The notes under the pieces: model-generated | The model's database searches: none | Seen by the model: only the letters and a program-made list of their open reading frames with translations | Told to the model about the DNA's origin: nothing | Made by a program: the position numbers and the translations under genes | Assembly: GCA_900555065.1 (NCBI GenBank) | Contig: USJY01000058.1 | Location: 1 to 7,328 of the forward strand | Length of the DNA: 7,328 nt | Origin: an uncultured Eubacteriales bacterium | GTDB lineage: Bacteria > Bacillota > Clostridia > Oscillospirales > UMGS1783 | Direction: 5' to 3' | Shown: positions 1-5,448 of the stretch, piece after piece | Position numbering within the stretch: position 1 is the stretch's first letter | Layout of the letters: the number at the start of each line of letters is the position of its first letter

Positions 1-601
1 CGGCCTGTACATGCTCGTGGCGCAGGCGGCGCGGGCCGCGCGGCTCTTCACCGGCGGCGGCGCGGACGAGAGCCTTGCAGAGCCGGTTTACCGGAAGCTC
101 GCCCGGGACGTGTCCAACATCGTGCTCATCGGCATGCCGGGCTGCGGAAAGACCTCTGTAGGCCGCGCGCTGTCCCTGTCGCTGGGCCGGCCGCTTATTG
201 ATACGGATATGGAGGTGGAGCGCGTCGCCAGCAGGACGATTGCAGAAATTTTTGAAAAGGACGGGGAGCCCGCTTTCCGGCGTCTGGAAGCTGCGGCCGT
301 CGCGCAGGCAGGCCGGCAAAGCGGCGTCGTCATCGCGACCGGCGGCGGCGCGCCGCTTTCGGCTGAAAATCAGGCCTGCCTGCGCCAGAACGGGCGTATT
401 TACTGTATAGAGCGGGATCTGTCCGCCCTTTCTCGCGAGGGCCGGCCGTTGTCCACAGACGCGCGCGCTCTCGCCGTTATGTACGCCGCGCGCGCGCCCG
501 TTTACCGCACGCTGTGCGACAGGCAGGTGCGTAATGCGCGTTCCATCGCGGCGTGCGCAGCGGAAATAGAGGAGGACTTTTGTGAAAATACTGGTGATTA
601 A
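1..601 (+). CDS. aroK: Shikimate dehydrogenase-shikimate kinase fusion, 3' part (AroE C-terminus plus complete AroK)
   Basis: The gene enters from the left edge; the frame is open from base 2. The first residues, GLYMLVAQAARAARLFTG, match the conserved C-terminal helix of shikimate dehydrogenase (GLxMLVxQA), so the start lies outside the window. Counting from the Met codon at 11, a complete shikimate kinase follows in frame at about residues 36-190. It phosphorylates shikimate at the 3-hydroxyl with ATP. Visible signatures are the Walker A loop GMPGCGKT (41-48), the DTD substrate motif (64-66), the FRRLE arginine (R90), the GGG loop (111-113), the lid EGRPL (R145) and the late ARAPVYR arginines, so the kinase looks intact. 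AroE followed by AroK in one polypeptide would couple two consecutive shikimate-pathway steps. The 3' end overlaps aroQ by 20 nt. The kinase call is firm; the fusion rests on the short AroE tail and the uninterrupted frame. Confidence 0.88.
   Translation, partial: GLYMLVAQAARAARLFTGGGADESLAEPVYRKLARDVSNIVLIGMPGCGKTSVGRALSLSLGRPLIDTDMEVERVASRTIAEIFEKDGEPAFRRLEAAAVAQAGRQSGVVIATGGGAPLSAENQACLRQNGRIYCIERDLSALSREGRPLSTDARALAVMYAARAPVYRTLCDRQVRNARSIAACAAEIEEDFCENTGD
570..576 (+). promoter_or_regulatory. Ribosome binding site of aroQ inside the aroK coding sequence
   Basis: AGGAGGA lies 5 nt before the GTG start of aroQ and inside the last codons of the upstream kinase. It fixes the GTG at 582 as the start and suggests translational coupling of the two genes. 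Confidence 0.8.
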
Positions 602-1019
602 CGGGCCGAATATCAATATGCTGGGCATACGCGAACCCGACATGTACGGCGCGCAGACCTACGCGCAGCTTTTGGCGTATATCGAGGCGGCCGGCCGCGA
701 ATACGGCGTGGAGACTGAATGCTTCCAGTCCAATCACGAGGGCGCGATTGTGGACAGGATCCAGGCCGCATACCGGATGTTTGACGGAATCGTCATCAAC
801 CCCGCCGCCTATACGCATACGAGCGTCGCCATACTCGACGCGCTCAAGGCCGTCGATATCCCCGCGGTGGAGGTGCATCTGACCGACGTGGCGCAGCGGG
901 AAGAATTCAGAAACATATCCTTTACCGGCATGGCCTGCCGGCAGCGCTATATCGGTATGGGGTTTGAAGGATATAAAAAGGCAATAGCCTATCTCGCCAA
1001 AGCGAAGGAGGAGCAATAG
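582..1019 (+). CDS. aroQ: Type II 3-dehydroquinate dehydratase
   Basis: This 145-residue protein has the usual length of type II dehydroquinases, which form dodecamers and convert 3-dehydroquinate to 3-dehydroshikimate through an enolate intermediate. All family blocks are present. GPNINMLGIREPDMYG holds N10, R17 and the catalytic tyrosine Y22. QSNHEGAIVDRI is at 49-60. INPAAYTHTSVAI holds N73 and H79. EVHLTD holds the catalytic H99, followed by REEFR with R106 and R110. One mild departure is Asp at 102, where many homologues have Asn (HLSN). The start is GTG with a strong ribosome binding site at ideal spacing, and the protein begins directly with the conserved first strand. It overlaps the upstream kinase by 20 nt and ends 2 nt before the aminotransferase, so it is part of one operon. 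The product feeds the dehydrogenase-kinase encoded just upstream. Confidence 0.96.
   Translation: MKILVINGPNINMLGIREPDMYGAQTYAQLLAYIEAAGREYGVETECFQSNHEGAIVDRIQAAYRMFDGIVINPAAYTHTSVAILDALKAVDIPAVEVHLTDVAQREEFRNISFTGMACRQRYIGMGFEGYKKAIAYLAKAKEEQ
1005..1013 (+). promoter_or_regulatory. Ribosome binding site of the aminotransferase gene
   Basis: AAGGAGGAG lies within the last codons of aroQ and 8 nt before the ATG at 1022. It supports this start, which is also where homologous aminotransferases begin. Confidence 0.75.
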
Positions 1020-1021
1020 GA

Positions 1022-2221
1022 ATGGAATACTTTTTCTCAGACAAGATCAAAAACTTAAAGCCGTCGGCGATCCGTGAAATCTTCAAGTACGCGGCGGACC
1101 CGGCTGTCGTGTCTCTCTCGGCGGGCAACCCCGCGCCGGACGCGTTCCCCAGCAAGGAGATCGCCCGCATCTGCGCCGATATTTTTGCCACCCGCCCCAT
1201 CGACGCGCTGCAGTACAGCCTGACGGAGGGCTATCCCGCTCTGCGCGCGCATTTGAAGACGTATATGCGGGAGAAGTACGGCGTCGGCCGTGATTTTGAC
1301 GAAGTGCTGATCACCACGGGCGCGCAGCAGGTCATGGAACTGGCCGCAAAAGTGCTCTGCAACCCGGACGACGTGATCCTGTGCGAGGACCCGAGCTTCG
1401 TCGGATCTCTCAACTGTTTCCGGTCCCTGGGCGCGCGCCTTGTGGGCGTGCCCATGCAGCGAGACGGCCTGGATGTGGATCAGCTTGAACAAAAACTGAA
1501 AAGCGAAAAGAACGTGCGCGCGCTGTACACCATCCCCAACTTCCAGAACCCCACGGGCGCGACCATGTCGGCCGAAAAGCGCCGCGCCGTCTACGAGCTC
1601 GCACGCAGGTACAATATCCTGATAATTGAGGATAACCCGTACGGCGACCTGCGCTACCGCGGTGAGGACGTGCCCGGCATCAAGACCCTTGACGAGGACG
1701 GACGCGTCATCTATGTCGGAAGCTTCTCCAAGGTCATCTCGCCGGGTCTGCGCGTCGGCTACACCGTTTGCCCCGACCCCATTCTGAAGAAGATGGTGGT
1801 TGCCAAACAGGGCGAGGACGTACATACCAATATTCTCGCGCAGATGATCTGCCATGTGTACATGACCGAGTACGATTTTGAGGCCCACCTCGACTTTCTG
1901 CGCAGCCTTTACCGCGAAAAGGCGGCGCTCATGGTGGCGCTTGTCGAACAGCATCTCTGCCCCGCCGGGATCACCTACCAGGACTTTGAGGGCGGCCTGT
2001 TCGTCTGGGGCACGCTTCCGGAAGGCGTGGACATGCCGGAGTTCTGCACGCGCGCGGTGCGCGACCATAAAGTTGCCGTCGTGCCGGGCAGCGCTTTTTT
2101 GCCGGAGGAGGACGGACGGAGCCAGTCTTTCCGCATGAACTTCTCCACGCCGACGGACGACGCGCTGCGCGCCGGCCTGCAGCGGCTGGGCGCGTTCGCA
2201 AAGGAGTATATCGGGCGCTGA
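1022..2221 (+). CDS. PLP-dependent aminotransferase, class I/II, 2-aminoadipate/aromatic type
   Basis: The gene encodes a full-length (399 aa) fold-type I aminotransferase without the N-terminal helix-turn-helix of MocR regulators. Visible landmarks are the substrate-side YSLTEGYPALR (65-75), TTGAQQVMEL (98-107), NFQNPTG with the PLP-contacting N176, EDNPYGDLRY with D204 and Y207, GSFSKVISPGLRVGY with the Schiff-base lysine K237 and phosphate-binding R244, and SFRMNFS with R371 for the substrate carboxylate. The pattern is that of the LysN / 2-aminoadipate / aromatic aminotransferase branch. The enzyme transfers an amino group between an amino acid and a 2-oxo acid in the cytosol. Its place 2 nt after aroQ suggests, as inference, a role on phenylpyruvate, 4-hydroxyphenylpyruvate or another aromatic 2-oxo acid. 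Broad-specificity enzymes of this branch also act on leucine or 2-aminoadipate, so the substrate is open. Confidence 0.93.
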   Translation: MEYFFSDKIKNLKPSAIREIFKYAADPAVVSLSAGNPAPDAFPSKEIARICADIFATRPIDALQYSLTEGYPALRAHLKTYMREKYGVGRDFDEVLITTGAQQVMELAAKVLCNPDDVILCEDPSFVGSLNCFRSLGARLVGVPMQRDGLDVDQLEQKLKSEKNVRALYTIPNFQNPTGATMSAEKRRAVYELARRYNILIIEDNPYGDLRYRGEDVPGIKTLDEDGRVIYVGSFSKVISPGLRVGYTVCPDPILKKMVVAKQGEDVHTNILAQMICHVYMTEYDFEAHLDFLRSLYREKAALMVALVEQHLCPAGITYQDFEGGLFVWGTLPEGVDMPEFCTRAVRDHKVAVVPGSAFLPEEDGRSQSFRMNFSTPTDDALRAGLQRLGAFAKEYIGR

Positions 2222-2234
2222 ATACGCGTATGCA

Positions 2235-2272
2235 GGCAAAGGGCCGGTACGGAAACGTACCGGCCCTTTGCC
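2235..2272 (+). terminator. Perfect 17-bp hairpin closing the aro operon
   Basis: A perfect 17-bp inverted repeat (arms 2235-2251 and 2256-2272) closes on a GAAA tetraloop, beginning 13 nt after the aminotransferase stop. The core is strongly GC-rich. The T-tract is poor: three T's lie inside the 3' arm and the flank reads TATTGGTTCTTGG. It is the likely end of the operon, either as an intrinsic terminator of modest efficiency or as a 3'-end stabilising hairpin. Confidence 0.75.
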
Positions 2273-2340
2273 TATTGGTTCTTGGTTCGGGTAACCGCCG
2301 GCTTAGCCGGCAGTGATATCGAATTGAGGAATGCCCGGAC

Positions 2341-2370
2341 AAAACAACAAAGCCCGGCGCAAGCCGGACT
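2341..2370 (-). terminator. Rho-independent terminator of rpsT
   Basis: Read on the minus strand, an 8-bp stem (AGTCCGGC with GCCGGGCT, one G-T pair) closes on TTGC and is followed by TTGTTGTTTT. It begins 22 nt after the rpsT stop codon. Stem and T-rich tail both fit an intrinsic terminator. Confidence 0.8.
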
Positions 2371-2392
2371 CAAATTGTATACAGGGTGTAAT

Positions 2393-2659
2393 TTACGCGC
2401 TGGCCTTGTTGACCCTGATCGCGAGCTGGGATTTTTTTCTGGAAGCGGTGTTCTTTTTGATAACGCCCTTTGCGGCGGCCTGGTCGACCATTTTCACGGC
2501 CTCGCGGAACGCCGTATCGACAGCAGCCTTGTCGCTTTCGGCAATCGCAGCATCAAATTTCTTGATCGTGGTTTTCAGTTCACTCTTGATCGCCTTGTTG
2601 CGCGCGGCCCTCTTGGCGGACGTGATCACTCTCTTTTTAGCCGATTTAATATTTGGCAA
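2393..2659 (-). CDS. rpsT: 30S ribosomal protein S20
   Basis: This 88-residue, lysine/arginine/alanine-rich protein begins MPNIKSAKKRV, the hallmark N-terminus of S20. It continues with the helical blocks expected of a three-helix bundle (KSELKTTIKKFDAA, GVIKKNTASRKKSQLA). S20 binds 16S rRNA early in 30S assembly. The start codon is TTG, fixed by a perfect AAGGAGGTG 6 nt upstream and by the family N-terminus. In Escherichia coli rpsT also starts with a UUG that matters for its translational autoregulation; whether that holds here is inference. The gene is monocistronic, with its own promoter and terminator, and is divergent from gpr, as in Bacillus subtilis. Confidence 0.97.
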   Translation of the reverse strand: MPNIKSAKKRVITSAKRAARNKAIKSELKTTIKKFDAAIAESDKAAVDTAFREAVKMVDQAAAKGVIKKNTASRKKSQLAIRVNKASA

Positions 2660-2665
2660 ACCTTA

Positions 2666-2674
2666 CACCTCCTT
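2666..2674 (-). promoter_or_regulatory. Ribosome binding site of rpsT deciding a TTG start
   Basis: On the minus strand AAGGAGGTG is almost fully complementary to the 16S rRNA tail and lies 6 nt before TTG. A near-perfect site paired with a weak start codon is consistent with a gene whose initiation is tuned. Confidence 0.85.
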
Positions 2675-2696
2675 TTTCATCAATCCAGTGCTCTTT

Positions 2697-2726
2697 ATTA
2701 TACCCTCATACACATTCAAATGTCAA
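2697..2726 (-). promoter_or_regulatory. Housekeeping (sigma-A/sigma-70 type) promoter of rpsT
   Basis: On the minus strand a consensus TTGACA (2721-2726) and a consensus TATAAT (2697-2702) are separated by 18 nt. Transcription should start near 2690, giving a leader of about 30 nt. Immediately upstream (about 2727-2756) are A/T tracts resembling an UP element, as expected for a strongly expressed ribosomal protein gene. Confidence 0.88.
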
Positions 2727-2741
2727 GTATTTTTCGCAAAA

Positions 2742-2771
2742 TGAATAAAAAATCCCTGCGTGTCAAAAATA
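2742..2771 (+). promoter_or_regulatory. Possible forespore (sigma-G/sigma-F type) promoter of gpr
   Basis: TGAATA at 2742-2747 matches the sigma-G -35 consensus. Seventeen nt later AAAAATA (2765-2771) partly matches the -10 consensus CATAmTA. Forespore expression of gpr is established in Bacillus. The weakness is that the predicted transcript would start near 2777-2778, almost on the ribosome binding site, leaving a leader of only about 11 nt. Treat as a candidate. Confidence 0.35.
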
Positions 2772-2776
2772 CCTGT

Positions 2777-2784
2777 GAGGTGAT
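2777..2784 (+). promoter_or_regulatory. Ribosome binding site of gpr deciding a TTG start
   Basis: GAGGTGAT lies 4 nt before the TTG at 2789. No comparable site precedes the in-frame ATG at 2741. This favours the TTG and a protein starting MISIRTDL. Confidence 0.75.
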
Positions 2785-2788
2785 CCAT

Positions 2789-3742
2789 TTGATCAGTATA
2801 AGGACGGACCTGGTCTATGAGACCATGGAGGCCGCGGCGGAGCAGGGCGTGATCGACGGCATAATTTCGGAGGACGTCAAAAGCGGCGATATCGAAGTAA
2901 ACCGCATCACGGTAAAAACTGAGCAGGCTGCGCAGCGGATCGGCCGCAAATCGGGCCGGTACAGCACGGTTTTCTGTCCCGGTATCCTCGAAGCGGACGG
3001 CGATACGCTTTTGCAGATGATCGACGCGATCGCAGCGGAGATCCGTGCGCTGCTGCCGGACGGCGCAGATGCGACGCTGCTGATCGTGGGCCTGGGGAAC
3101 ACGTCCGTCACGCCGGATGCGCTGGGTCCCATGGCGGTATCCAATGTGGTCGTGACCCGCCATATAAAGGAGAATATGCTCGATTTGTACAAGGAGTTTC
3201 AGCTCGGCGAGGTCGCGGCCATTTCGCCCGGCGTACTCGGCCAGACCGGCGTGGAGAGCGCCGAGATCATCAAGGGCGTCGTGGGTAAGATTCAGCCTAC
3301 GGCCGTCATCGCCATCGACGCGCTCATGTCGCGCAAGATGTCGCGTCTGGCGGCGACGGTGCAGCTGTCCGACACGGGCATCACGCCCGGCAGCGGCCTG
3401 AACAACAGCCGCAGCGAGATTTCCGAGCAGACGATCGGGATCCCGGTCATCGCCGTCGGCATGCCGACTGTTATCGACGCGGCAACGCTGGCCTGCGACG
3501 TGGTCGAACAGGCGGAGAACCGGCGCGACGTTTCGGATCCGCGCGCAGACCGCAGCGAGCAGGATCAGTCGAGATACGAGCTGATCCGGCAGAGCCTGTC
3601 GCCGTATGAAATGAACCTGGTGGTTACGCCCAAGCACGTCGACTCCATCATCCAGAAAGCGGCGCGTCTGCTTGGCTATTCCATCAACCGCGCCATGCAT
3701 CCCAGCCTGACGCTGGAAGACATGGCGAGTTTTCTGTCATAA
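2789..3742 (+). CDS. gpr: Germination protease (spore protease GPR, peptidase family A25)
   Basis: GPR degrades small acid-soluble proteins during spore germination; it is made in the forespore as a zymogen. With the TTG start the protein has 317 residues, close to clostridial homologues and shorter than the roughly 370 of Bacillus. Diagnostic blocks are RTDLVYE near the N-terminus (5-11), VGLGNTSVTPDALGP (100-114), RHIKEN, SPGVLGQTGVESAEII (146-161), VIAIDALMSRKMSRL (173-187), SDTGITPGSGLNN (194-206), GIPVIAVGMPTVID (217-230) and LVVTPKHVD (277-285). D110 and D177 correspond to the two conserved aspartates thought to be catalytic. The start was chosen from the ribosome binding site and the family N-terminus. 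An ATG at 2741 would add 16 residues and deserves mention because the zymogen is activated by removal of a short N-terminal peptide. The frame is open further upstream, but only because it runs antisense to rpsT. spoIIP follows after 66 nt. Confidence 0.95.
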   Translation: MISIRTDLVYETMEAAAEQGVIDGIISEDVKSGDIEVNRITVKTEQAAQRIGRKSGRYSTVFCPGILEADGDTLLQMIDAIAAEIRALLPDGADATLLIVGLGNTSVTPDALGPMAVSNVVVTRHIKENMLDLYKEFQLGEVAAISPGVLGQTGVESAEIIKGVVGKIQPTAVIAIDALMSRKMSRLAATVQLSDTGITPGSGLNNSRSEISEQTIGIPVIAVGMPTVIDAATLACDVVEQAENRRDVSDPRADRSEQDQSRYELIRQSLSPYEMNLVVTPKHVDSIIQKAARLLGYSINRAMHPSLTLEDMASFLS

Positions 3743-3765
3743 GCCGGCTTTGTCCCGCATACAAA
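3736..3765 (+). promoter_or_regulatory. Candidate sigma-E (mother-cell) promoter of spoIIP
   Basis: GTCATAAG (3736-3743, overlapping the gpr stop codon) resembles the sigma-E -35 element GTCATATT. Fourteen nt later CATACAAA (3758-3765) matches seven of eight positions of the -10 consensus CATACAnT. Transcription would start near 3772, leaving a leader of about 37 nt before spoIIP. In Bacillus spoIIP is a mother-cell gene under sigma-E, so location and motif agree. Confidence 0.6.
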
Positions 3766-3808
3766 TAAGGAAGAGACTTTCCATCCAGTTTGTATTCGGG
3801 AGCCGGTT
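3742..3808 (+). promoter_or_regulatory. Long hairpin filling the gpr-spoIIP gap and burying the spoIIP ribosome binding site
   Basis: An outer stem of 8 bp (3742-3749 with 3801-3808, one G-T pair) continues, after a 4-nt bulge, into a 12-position stem with one mismatch (3754-3765 with 3789-3800). Together they span the gap from the gpr stop codon to the base before the spoIIP ATG. The spoIIP ribosome binding site GGGAG (3798-3802) is fully inside the 3' arm. No T-tract follows, so it is not an ordinary terminator. RNA initiated at the sigma-E candidate promoter would lack the 5' arm and could not form it. Confidence 0.6.
3798..3802 (+). promoter_or_regulatory. Ribosome binding site of spoIIP
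   Basis: GGGAG lies 6 nt before the ATG at 3809. It is a moderate site, and it is paired within the hairpin described for 3742-3808 in any transcript extending from gpr. Confidence 0.55.
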
Positions 3809-4978
3809 ATGAAACACAGAGGAAATATAAGAATTAAGAACGTATTCTCCATGACCTTCGCGCTGGGCTTCGTCGTGATGGGGCTTACCGTGGTCGGCAA
3901 TCTGCTGACGGGCGCGTGGGGAACCTCCACACTGCTTGGCATGTCCCTTCCCGGCGTGTATGCGAATGAAAGCATTCTCAGCCCCAAAGTGATGGTCGCG
4001 CTGGCCATGCCCTCTTTTTCAGGGGAGTACGGCAGTTACAGTAGATTTCTAAGTTCTGGATTTACGGAGTATTTCTATGAGGGCGAGCCGGAGACGCCCC
4101 CGGCGGAGCAAACGCCCGCCGACTATACGGAGATACTGGAAAGTCTTGCGGCAGACGAGACGTTCGCCCCCGTAGACGAAACGCTGGCGCAGTACACAAG
4201 GGAAGTACAGGCGATCAACCTGCACCCGAGCGATTCGTCGGGCGACGAGCGCTGGTCGAACGTGTTCATGCGCAACCAGAGCGAACAGACATATGACCCG
4301 GACAGCCTGATGAGAGAAAAGCTGAACCTCAGCCTTAAACCGGCGGAGGAAGGGCCTCAGGTATTGATATATCACACCCATGGCAGCGAAGCGTTCAATA
4401 CGACGGGCGATATATACTATACCAATCAGTCCATGAACACCAAGGATGTAAGCCGCAACGTCGTCGCAGTCGGAGAAGTGCTAGAGCAGACGCTCAGCGC
4501 GCTCGGCGTGGAGGCGATCCACTGCGACAAACTGCACGACGAATCCTATAACGACGCGTATACTAATTCCCGCAAGTCGATCGAACAGTACCTGGAAGAA
4601 TACCCGACAATCAAGGTAGTGATCGATCTACATAGGGACTCCATGGTCTCGGAGAATGAAGTCAAATACCGGCCGGTGGTTGAAGTGGACGGGATGCAGG
4701 TCGCCCAGGTCATGGCCGTCGTCGGCGTAGGCGAGCCAAACGACCACTGGCAGGACAATCTGCGCTTCAGTATCGCGCTGTGCGACCGGCTTGAGCAGAA
4801 GTACCCGGGCATCACCCGTCCCATGCTGATCCGCACCTCGCATTACAACGCGCACCTTTCGAACGGCGCGACGCTGCTTGAGGTGGGCACCTGCGGCAAC
4901 ACGCTGACCGAGGCCAAGCGCGCCGGCGTGCTTGTCGGCACGGCGCTTGCGGAGCTGATTCATGAAAACGGAGGATAG
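3809..4978 (+). CDS. spoIIP: Stage II sporulation protein P, septal peptidoglycan amidase/endopeptidase
   Basis: SpoIIP works with SpoIID and SpoIIM in the mother-cell septal membrane, where it cleaves peptide cross-links and stems during septal thinning and engulfment. The protein has 389 residues. A short basic N-terminus and one membrane helix (about 12-35) act as an uncleaved anchor. A Pro/Glu/Thr-rich acidic linker (about 86-110) follows, and the catalytic domain runs from about 180 to the end. The amidase_3-like active site is visible: LIYHTHGSEAF with H189, H191 and E194, VIDLHRDS with H275, and LLEVGTCGNTLTEA with E358. The signature NDHWQDNLRFSIAL and the PGITRP segment are also typical. 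An unusual small feature is the Cys in GTCGNT. It follows gpr and precedes a small membrane protein gene; gpr-spoIIP order is conserved in sporulating Bacillota. The frame is intact. Confidence 0.95.
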   Translation: MKHRGNIRIKNVFSMTFALGFVVMGLTVVGNLLTGAWGTSTLLGMSLPGVYANESILSPKVMVALAMPSFSGEYGSYSRFLSSGFTEYFYEGEPETPPAEQTPADYTEILESLAADETFAPVDETLAQYTREVQAINLHPSDSSGDERWSNVFMRNQSEQTYDPDSLMREKLNLSLKPAEEGPQVLIYHTHGSEAFNTTGDIYYTNQSMNTKDVSRNVVAVGEVLEQTLSALGVEAIHCDKLHDESYNDAYTNSRKSIEQYLEEYPTIKVVIDLHRDSMVSENEVKYRPVVEVDGMQVAQVMAVVGVGEPNDHWQDNLRFSIALCDRLEQKYPGITRPMLIRTSHYNAHLSNGATLLEVGTCGNTLTEAKRAGVLVGTALAELIHENGG

Positions 4979-4980
4979 GG

Positions 4981-4989
4981 AAAGGAAAG
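4981..4989 (+). promoter_or_regulatory. Ribosome binding site of the small membrane protein gene
   Basis: AAAGGAAAG is purine-rich and lies 7 nt before the ATG at 4997, directly after the spoIIP stop. It supports translation of the small frame from the spoIIP transcript. Confidence 0.5.
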
Positions 4990-4996
4990 AATACGT

Positions 4997-5224
4997 ATGC
5001 GTACAAAGGCAAGGATGTTTCTGGGCGCGTTTATCGTGAGCTTTGTAGTGTTTATGTTTCTCATAATGGTTTTGCTCGTCGACTTTCGCTCAAAATCCAC
5101 GAGCGGATATATGAACGACCAGACCGTATTCGCAACGGAGGGAACAGATGACGGCGGCAAGAAAATCGTCCTGTTCAATACCGAAATAGAGGTGCCGGAC
5201 TTTCTTGAATTTTTGTTCAAATAA
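4997..5224 (+). CDS. Small single-pass membrane protein of unknown function, downstream of spoIIP
   Basis: This 75-residue protein is not recognised from its sequence. It starts with a basic MRTKAR, then one long hydrophobic helix (about 7-29, rich in Phe, Val, Met and Leu). A short extracytoplasmic tail of about 45 residues contains an acidic/glycine patch (EGTDDGG) and ends with an amphipathic EVPDFLEFLFK. Positive residues before the helix predict the C-terminus outside. It lies 18 nt after spoIIP, has its own purine-rich ribosome binding site, and its stop codon is part of the terminator stem, so it is the last gene of the sporulation unit. Bacillus subtilis also has a small gene (yqxA) after spoIIP, but I see no clear sequence similarity. 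A role in engulfment or at the septal membrane is a guess from position only. Confidence 0.75.
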   Translation: MRTKARMFLGAFIVSFVVFMFLIMVLLVDFRSKSTSGYMNDQTVFATEGTDDGGKKIVLFNTEIEVPDFLEFLFK

Positions 5225-5258
5225 AACGTTCGGGGCGATCCGCGCCCCGAACGTTTTT
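5223..5258 (+). terminator. Rho-independent terminator of the gpr-spoIIP unit
   Basis: A perfect 15-bp stem (5223-5237 with 5243-5257) has a 5-nt loop and ends in a run of five T's. The 5' arm overlaps the stop codon of the small membrane protein gene. This is a strong intrinsic terminator for rightward transcription. Confidence 0.93.
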
Positions 5259-5308
5259 GAAAACAGGACGGTGGGAAACGGCCGGTTTTGCGTCTTTTGC
5301 CGGCCTGG

Positions 5309-5353
5309 AAAAAAGAGCAGCGGGAAACGAAACGCCGTTTCCCGCTGCTTTTT
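5309..5353 (-). terminator. Bidirectional terminator, mainly for the leftward chimeric gene
   Basis: A 14-bp perfect stem (5316-5329 with 5336-5349), extendable by one G-T and three A-T pairs, is flanked by T-runs on both strands: six T's on the minus strand (5309-5314) and five on the plus strand (5349-5353). It lies about 95 nt after the stop of the leftward gene and serves as its terminator. It also backs up the rightward terminator 50 nt earlier. The stretch 5354-5448 between it and the gene holds nothing I recognise. Confidence 0.88.
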
Positions 5354-5448
5354 AAATCGGACGCCTGGCGGGGGATAGGCTCTCCCGCTTTGAAACCGTC
5401 ACGGATATGCCGCTGGGATATTCCCGAACTGCGGACAGCCCGCGCCGC

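Noticed and set aside
2222..2231. Perfect palindrome ATACGCGTAT after the aminotransferase stop, similar to ATACGTAT at 4991-4998
   Set aside because: The two copies are short, differ, and lie in unrelated contexts; chance is the best explanation.
1055..2239. Minus-strand frame of 394 codons opposite the aminotransferase
   Set aside because: It is His/Arg/Val-rich shadow sequence with no recognisable motif and no ribosome binding site; the plus strand carries every aminotransferase motif.
2297..2311. Small inverted repeat GCCGGC-TTA-GCCGGC
   Set aside because: It is a 6-bp stem with a 3-nt loop and no T-tract, between two better terminators; no role can be supported.
2331..2744. Plus-strand frame of 137 codons with hydrophobic stretches
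   Set aside because: It is the complement of rpsT; the hydrophobic look comes from reverse-complemented lysine and alanine codons.
2282..2788. Open frame in phase with gpr extending about 170 codons upstream of its TTG
   Set aside because: It runs antisense through rpsT, its residues resemble no GPR sequence, and the ribosome binding site and family N-terminus place the start at 2789.
2723..3700. Minus-strand frame of 325 codons opposite gpr
   Set aside because: It is an arginine- and aspartate-rich shadow of a GC-rich gene with no family signature.
5280..5305. Inverted repeat GGCCGG...CCGGCC between the two terminators
   Set aside because: The stem has 6 bp with a 14-nt loop and no supporting context; probably incidental in GC-rich spacer.
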